This document shows, one piece after another, positions 57,217 through 64,000 of a DNA stretch of 64,000 bases. Every line of letters starts with the position of its first letter. Position 1 is the first letter of the stretch. The stretch is taken from assembly GCF_027580225.2 (NCBI RefSeq), contig NC_073358.2, forward strand, positions 47,950,001 to 48,014,000, written 5' to 3'. This DNA comes from Misgurnus anguillicaudatus. Taxonomy: Eukaryota; Chordata; Actinopteri; Cypriniformes; Cobitidae. A model generated the notes under the pieces. That model was not told the DNA's origin and searched no databases. It was given only the letters and a program-made list of their open reading frames with translations. Made by a program: the position numbers and the translations under genes.

Positions 57217-57742
57217 AGTCCTTCCAGAAAAACAAGTTTTTTTGTGATTGTTGCAGGCAAAAATCCTTGATTTTGCGGCCCATTTTCTTAAAAAATGCGA
57301 TGGAATATACAAGGATATTTATGCATTTTTATCCGATGAAATTGCGGGAACTTTCAAAAATTGCGAGAACTTGCAAAAATTGCGGGAACTTGCAAAAATT
57401 GCGGGAACTTAAACTGTTTGCAGCTTTTTAATGATGCTCACATCAGATAATCACGTCACTTCATAACGTTCCTATGGCAACAGGGAACATGGCTGCACTT
57501 TTGTGAAGTAAATGCAACATTTTTCAACTTTCTGCTAAGATGTATGTGATTTTTGCTACGAAAATGCGAGGATTATGAAATCATGCAAGCCCTGCATATT
57601 TTGTGCACGGAAATCTGCAATTTATGCTGCGAAAGTGTGGTGTATTTGAAAAAATGCACCCCCTGCATAAATATGCTTACTTCGGCTGATTATGCGTTGA
57701 ATCATGCGATCACATAATCACGTTTTTCTGGAGGGACTGTTT
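57217..57742. mobile_element. AACAGTCC-ended element with internal short tandem repeats
   Basis: Ends AACAGTCCTTCCAGAAAAAC and TTTTTCTGGAGGGACTGTT. Between about 57340 and 57412 the unit attgcgggaacttgcaaaa repeats roughly four times. Inner arms share a aatgcg..gcatattt pattern. No gene. Confidence 0.65.
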
Positions 57743-57845
57743 GAAGGGGCACAAGTTACGCAAAATCCACTTTTACAAGGTGTTTGGACATAAATGTGTG
57801 TTGGCACAACCACCCTACAGTGAAAAAATCCACCCACTTCTTTTT

Positions 57846-58858
57846 TAACTCTTTACCCGCAATTGATGCGTTATCTCGTCAATTAAAATAAAACATTTGC
57901 ATAAAAATGTGTTCCTGATGAATTTTTATGTTAATCTGTAATAGCGCGATTATCCACTGCACTTACCCAATTTATAAAAAAACTGAAGCTGTGTAAAACT
58001 GTGTATGTTTTTATAATAGTTCTGAATCTGATCTCTGAAAACATTACTTAAAAAAGCAACTATTTCAGCATAAAAAATTAAATAAATGAATGTATATATA
58101 TGCGGGAAAAAAAATAATATAAAAAAATATATATATATATTTTTTAGAAAAATACCCATATTTATGAGTTTATAAGCAGAGAAAAAAATATATATAGGAT
58201 GAAACGTGTTTTTTTCCCCCGTTTTGTTTGTTTGCTTGTATATTGTTTGTTTGAAAGCAGAGGGTCTCTTCTTTCATTTGATATATTTGTATGTTTATAT
58301 ACATTTTTTTTTTGGGAAAATTTTCCTGGAAGGTATTTTGTGAAACTTTTGTGAAAATCAATCACAACGAATGCTTGCAGGCAACTTTAAAAAAAAAAGG
58401 CTGGTGGGGAATGAGTTAATCCCTATTAAACCAAAGCAGTGTCATTAGACATGCTGTTTTGATTCTATTTATAATGTGATGTCACACTGATAAAGCCCCA
58501 CCCACTGCCACTGACTGACAGTCTCAAAGTTTTCACCCTCAGTGATTTGCACGCTGCCTGTCATTTCTCAATAGTGAGATGCTATTATCGCCAATTGAGT
58601 TCACAGTAATCAGATCTATTTTAACAGAAAATGTTCACTGTCACATTTGGCAAGGGAGTGAGGAGCAGGAGCTCATTTGCATTTAAAGGTACAGGCACGA
58701 AAACACCACATCTTTACTCCCACCCAAATAAGGGCATTTTGGACATGCTATAAGAAATGATCTGTGGATGATTTTGAGCTTAAACTTCACAGACACATTT
58801 TGGGCACACCTGAGACTTATAATACATCTTGTAAAAATTGACATAATACGTGCCCTTT
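57846..58858. mobile_element. Two repeat elements in scarf2 intron
   Basis: 57846-58419 is a relative of the 33304 family (aactctttacccgcaattga ... ggtggggaatgagttaa). 58430-58858 matches the partial repeat at 37601 in the other orientation, with ggagctcatttgcatttaaa and gtgccctttaa at its end. Confidence 0.55.
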
Positions 58859-59146
58859 AAATTGCGATTTTGGTTGGAGCTTATTTACTTAAATAGCTTT
58901 TCAGGAACCAAAAATGCCATACAACATTAAAAAGTGTACAGAGAGCAGTTCCTTCTCAAAGTTTTATGTGGTCATGCAGACCTAGAAAAGTCGGTTAGCT
59001 AGAGATTCCTGTGGTTTGTTGCTCACAGCTCCTTTCAGTTGGAAGGCAATGGAGTAGACGCTAACCACACGTGACCTGGTTTTGCCTCTTTGACACCACT
59101 ACTATTCGGCCATATAAACACAAACTTTTGTCATATTTACATTGCT

Positions 59147-59556
59147 TAAAGAGACACTCCACTTTTTTGAAAACAGGCTCATTTTCCAGCTTTCCTAGAG
59201 TTAAACATTTGATTTTTACCGTTTCATTCAGCCGATCTCCGGTTCTGTCTGTACCACTTTTAGCATAGCTTAGCACAATCCATTGAATCTGATTAGACCA
59301 TTAGCATCGCGCTCAAAAATAAACAAAGAGTTTCGATATTTTTCCTATTTAAGTGTTACATAGGACAAATATCAAATTTGGTTATTTTTTAGCACAATGC
59401 TAATGGTCTAATCAGATTCAATGGATTATGCTAAGCTATGCTAAAAGTGATAGCGCCAGACCCGTAGATCGGCTGAATGGATTCCAAAATGCTAAAAATC
59501 AAATGTTTAACTCTAGGGGAGCATATTTTCCAAAAAAGTGGAGTGTCCCTTTAAGG
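59147..59556. mobile_element. GGGACACTCC-type inverted-repeat element
   Basis: Ends TTAAAGAGACACTCCACTTT and AAAAGTGGAGTGTCCCTTTA. The internal gctaatggtctaatcagatt block and its inverse near 59290 are shared with 22238-22719 and 48361-53900. No coding capacity. Confidence 0.75.
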
Positions 59557-60987
59557 TCAGCCTAGAATAAAAACTGACCATACTGACCCAATCAACCAAA
59601 ACTGATCAAATACTTTCTATTTGCAAGTTACTGTGTTTTTGTGCATGATTCATCAAATATTTTCACAATCCTGGTTCAAAACTACCCGAAATGTTACTTT
59701 AGCGTATCCTTAGCCTAGCTAAGATGTACACAGTGAAAGATATCATGCACTTAAAGACCTACAAGCTGTTTAGTTTGGTTTCTATACTCACAAAGTGAAA
59801 AACACTCCAAGAATAGATCTTTTATGTTTAGATTTACCATTTACATGCTTTTTGCTGAAGAGCTCAGACTTTTTAAACCATGCAAAGTTTCTGCATTCTT
59901 TTCACTTACATTCTCTCCGGGTGAAAAAAACATTAATAGCACATTTGCAAATCTAAACATTTCTGCAGCACATACCACTGTAGACCACAGAGAAATAAAA
60001 GTGCATTTTTGGAGAATCGCCTTCAATGTGACAATTTAAATTCCAATCTTTTTACTTGTTCCAAATACTTGTTGAACTTTAAAATGCTATCTTTGTGTTT
60101 GTTGCTATTCACATGACCATCATAGGCATTCGAGAGACCCCTGTGGGATCACCAAACCATAAAATGCATGACATGCATGTTGGAGATGCATTCAAACAGA
60201 TGCAACGGTTTTATAGGATTTACTGACATCGGACAACTGCTGTTTCGGACGGAGACATACAGACTCAGACTGATCTGACTGCCCACCCACCCTTTACTAT
60301 ATAGACCTTGAACAAAAGTGCATTAATGGTCTCATCCCAGCTGCACTACTGAGTCCTCACAGCTATGAAAAAAACTCTGCTGTTTGTATAGGCAGCAGGT
60401 GGCATGTCTCTCTGTCGCCTGTCTAGAAACATGTTTATAAATATTTTAGACAAAGAGAAAAAAACTACACCAAGAGCCGAAGAACAAGTCGCATTTTACT
60501 GCAGAAAGTTAAAGTAATAGGAATCACAACCGTTTTCATGTGTTTTGCATTATGGCATTTAAGCACATTTCCCACTAAAAATTTAATAATGTAACGTCAG
60601 GATGTTTTTTATTCACATTACAGTTATTAATTAAAAATACTCTAATACGACAAACAAATACTACAGTAACATAAAAATTAAATTTAAGTTATAAATGGGA
60701 CTGTATTTGTTATCATTACAATGTTGATTGTAAGAGACTTTTTATTATGGTAAAAATATTTTTTTGCCATTTTAAGCATAATATAATTTCTTAATACTCA
60801 ATTCATTATAAAAAGTCAATAAAAAGCCCCCCCAAACGTATTTTTTAAAAATAAATGTAATGCATACAGTATTCAGGAACAATGTGTTAAAAGTTTTGTT
60901 TTTTGAACAACATTTCAGTACATTTTGATGATTTTTACCACAATATTTTTGATAGCCCGATTTTTAAAAATTCAGGGTAAAACCAAT
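59557..60987. other. scarf2 intron, mostly without recognised repeats
   Basis: AT-rich sequence with no supported exon or clear element ends. 60240-60420 is somewhat more GC-rich (ctgcccacccaccctttac) but has no exon with consistent splice sites that I could match to SCARF2. Confidence 0.4.
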
Positions 60988-61881
60988 CAATGGGTCTCAT
61001 TCACTAATAATCGCGTACAATTTTTCGTATTTATACGCACACTTGCACATGCACGAGGTTGTTAATTTGCATAAAGCACGCCAAAACCAGCTCCATATAA
61101 GGGTTTTTCGCCGCGCAGGTTTACAGAAAATTTAGAGCAGTTTGTCTTTGAAGCAAAAATGCTCGAAAAAAAAAATCCATGATCATATTTATTATCGGTA
61201 AAATTTTGTTTATTTTCCCCTTATTTATTTGGGAGGTTTTGCTGTCGCTGGAGGAAGCTAGTGCTTTCCACGGAGTAACATTTAAAGAAGTATTGGATGC
61301 GTTAACAAATATGCCATTTAATTAATATGACAAAGACGCGCATCTGTATCTAAAATAAAAAAGACATGAGATCAAGTGATTGACGTTTGAACTTCTCATT
61401 ACATTTACATGACGTTTAAATTAGGCATTAAGTAGATGCTTTTATATAGAGATTTAAAAAGTGAGGAAGGAAAGCGTGAAGATTTGTCATTACGTGCATC
61501 TTCTTTATATGTGTAGAAAATATAATATAATGTATGTAATAATAATATAATATTATATAATATAATGTATATAATAAAAATAATAATATAGATAATGTAT
61601 AATAATATATAATATAAAAAATATTATAATATAAAATATAATCATGTAAATTTTGTATATCAACATTATTATAATCATTATAATTATAGCCTAGTATTTG
61701 ATTATAGCGTACGTGATTATTGGGTATGAGTGGTTTTAGGTTTTTCATGCATTTTTTCGCAAATTTTTAGGAAAAAGTTTGATGCGAAAGTTTTGTTGAA
61801 TCACGATTTGTTCGTGAAAACATCCGTGGGCACATACGCACAAATTTGTGCGTACACATGCTTACTGAATGAGACCCATTG
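60988..61881. mobile_element. CAATGGGTCTCATTCA-ended element
   Basis: Perfect inverted ends CAATGGGTCTCATTCA / TGAATGAGACCCATTG, with partly paired inner regions (cgtacaatttttcgtattta / acgcacaaatttgtgcgtac). The centre, 61500-61690, is almost pure A/T. No transposase. Confidence 0.75.
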
Positions 61882-62275
61882 TCTGTTTGTTTGCCAGAAA
61901 AGGTTTAATGCGATCTCTTTGTCAGGCTAATTGTTTGTTTAAAAATTATAATCCTGAAAATAGTTTGGAAGTGTAAAACAACTTTACAGTACCATAAAAC
62001 TAACATTTGAGAACTATAAATTTAGGAACAATGTTTAAAAAAGTATAATAACAACAATTATAGACAACCTTAGCTTGCATTTATTAAAACTAAATGGATT
62101 TTCTAACTTATTAAAATGATTTAGCTTAATGTTTTCTTATTTCTTAGGGGCATTCATACCAGTTGCACCACCTAACTTCTGCAATGAATTTACATTTAAC
62201 AGACTGCTACTTGGATGCTGCCTGGCATAAGCTTTTTTGCTTGTCATATTAAATTCATAAATATACTATAGTATA

Positions 62276-62346
<71 letters not shown>

Positions 62347-62700
62347 TTACATTGGTTGTTCTACCTTAACATTTGAGAACACCCAAATTTTTGGACAAAA
62401 GTTTTTAAATTATCCTAACATAGTGCTGGGCAAAGATTAATCGCGCAAAGGAAATCTGGCAAAGGAATAAGAATTTTTTTCTTGAATTTACTTAATACAA
62501 GAAAAATTAAGCCAAAAATGTCTTATTCCATTGGCAGATTTCTTTGCTTGCTTTAAGCACAAATTCGCTTAAATTTGTCTCAAAATTAGACTTATTTTCT
62601 TAGGTCATTTGCTCATTAAGAAAATACATCTTAATTTAAAAATTTGTAGATATTTCTACTGAAAACCAGTAAGAAGAAAGTAATTTTTTTCCAGTGTAGA
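61882..62700. repeat. AT microsatellite and a chimeric repeat
   Basis: (AT)n of about 32 units at 62279-62342. At 62422 the first ~25 bp of the TAGTGCTGGGC hAT MITE run directly into the right half of a CACTG-type element that ends tttttttccagtg near 62697. The missing halves point to a deletion joining two adjacent elements. Confidence 0.65.
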
Positions 62701-63975
62701 CAGATGCCCCGTTTGTCATTTTACATGAATGAGTTTTAAGTATTTACTATTAAAAATACTGAAAATGTATTTAAACTCGATGGTTTTATAGAATAAAGTG
62801 ACGTGTCATACACGGTAAATGTACCAAGTTACTTTTATAGTACACTACATAATGTCCCCGGACACAAAAAAGCATTTCATGTCATTGACCCACAAAAGGC
62901 TAAACTTAAAAAATGACTGTACTTTTACCCTACACATCTAATTTAAACTATAAGCAGAAACAAAATGTGGAAATAAAAGTCAAGAGGAGATGAAAGCGGG
63001 GTAAACATTTGCATTATTCTTTCGCCCTTTTCTTATTCTAAATCTATCATTACCAGCTGTAACAGGGTTAAAAAGAGCTCTGAAATACCCAGAGGTATAT
63101 TTGTTCACTTCCTGTCTAAAGACCCCCCGCCCCTCGGTCTCCTATGAGGGTAGAGTTACAAAAAAGTGGGGAAAGAAAGGGAAAAAATAGCAGACCTCAT
63201 TGCTGCGGTCACCCAATGAGGACAGCAGAACCGCTGACAGGAAGAGGAGACTGACGAAAAAGTAAAAATGATATTTTCATCCTTCCATAAAAGAGTTTGA
63301 GGGGGTGGGGAATGCCGGAGAAGGAAGGAGAACCTGGTAGATGTTACATCTGCATTTGCTTTCAGTTCTTCTTCTCACGTTCTGATGCAAAGCCTTGTTT
63401 TTACCTCTCTAGAGAGTAACTGTAAAAACATCCTTTTGTGTTGATTCTGATCATGTTTAAAGTCTGCAAAAACATCCTTTCTCTGTTGTTTCTGACCATG
63501 TCTTAAGTCACAGTACTTGCCAAAATAATGACAAGATTTCTCACTCAATGCCATCATAAAATGTCAAAAAGAAAGGGTTGGTTTGTGTCTGAAAAAGTGC
63601 TATCTTTGTATTGCTGTTTAACACATGTTTGGTCTTTGTTGTCTCTCCAGGGTTTGACAGCCTGAGGAGGTTTATTGTAACAAGCCACAGGGCATACTTG
63701 ACCCTAACCAACAGTGCCATCATTGTTTCAAGAGGATTTTTTTATACCCAGACCCTATGGGAACGACTCTTTAACTTATGTAATGTGTTAAATAAGTCTC
63801 CTTTAAGACGGCAACATGGCTTGGGGCTTTCTCTTGTTGGCTTATCGCTCTCTCATAATAGACTTCATCCATGACCTATCGCCCACACAATGGGCCATTG
63901 TTTGTTTTAATTTAAAAGTTGTGCCCTCCATATATTCCTTTAAAGAATCCAGCTTTTATACTTTTTTAAACTATA
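62701..63975. other. Right-hand gap
   Basis: No exon supported. A direct pair of aaaacatccttt(t/c) motifs occurs near 63425 and 63468. The frame 63611-63874 begins after a ctctccag tract but is not recognised. Confidence 0.35.
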
Positions 63976-64000
63976 CACTGCAAAAAATATTTTTTTAAGG
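63976..64000. mobile_element. Start of a CACTG-ended element cut by the window edge
   Basis: The last bases read CACTGCAAAAAATATTTTTT after a flanking TA, the same terminus as at 5706 and 36788. Confidence 0.5.

Noticed and set aside
63000..63360. Possible scarf2 transmembrane exon on the minus strand
   Set aside because: No hydrophobic frame with matching phase and GT-AG borders could be found.
63611..63874. Exon GFDSLRRFIVTSHRAY after a ctctccag tract
   Set aside because: No recognised homology and no convincing donor, and it is on the strand opposite scarf2.

Overview
This is vertebrate, teleost, DNA and most likely from a cypriniform (carp/zebrafish-like) fish. The evidence is a fish-specific selenoprotein gene, spliced genes with long introns, AT-rich sequence, and a dense load of short inverted-repeat DNA transposons of kinds common in cyprinids. 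No bacterial, organellar or tRNA/rRNA gene was seen.

Three host genes can be supported, all on the minus strand. (1) 1556-12712: a complete four-exon tmem17 gene, a ciliary transition-zone membrane protein of 222 codons by my splicing. (2) 13187-20199: a complete four-exon selenoe (fep15) gene, an ER selenoprotein of 138 residues. It has an in-frame UGA read as selenocysteine, a form-2 SECIS in the 3' UTR and a C-terminal RDEL. (3) 55275-56799: the last two coding exons of scarf2, whose upstream exons lie beyond what I can find or outside the window. selenoe and tmem17 are in tandem, with only about 320 bp between the selenoe poly(A) signal and the tmem17 start codon. There is an RFX X-box-like palindrome in that gap, and an ER-stress-element-like site upstream of selenoe.

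Two decayed gene copies sit inside mobile or repeat-flanked DNA. One is a plus-strand multi-exon copy at about 8969-11460, inside tmem17 intron 1. It has an F-box-like segment and a Cys-rich C-terminus and is flanked by inverted clusters of about 22-bp motifs. The other is a plus-strand C2H2/SAMD3-like pseudogene at about 50881-53007, carried inside a 4.5-kb CACTG-ended transposon. That transposon is the core of a multi-level transposon nest (48234-54065).

The rest is repeats. A 5.9-kb satellite with a ~622-bp higher-order period fills selenoe intron 3 and is interrupted by a 1605-bp hAT element with a perfect 8-bp target-site duplication. An ~87-bp minisatellite lies at 39970-41410. There are many foldback, CACTG, hAT, TTAA and Tc1-like elements, and long CA, GA, CT and AT microsatellites. 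Several insertions could be proved from duplicated target sites or from empty-site copies elsewhere in the window. All splice sites and domain calls come from reading the sequence by eye; no search was run.
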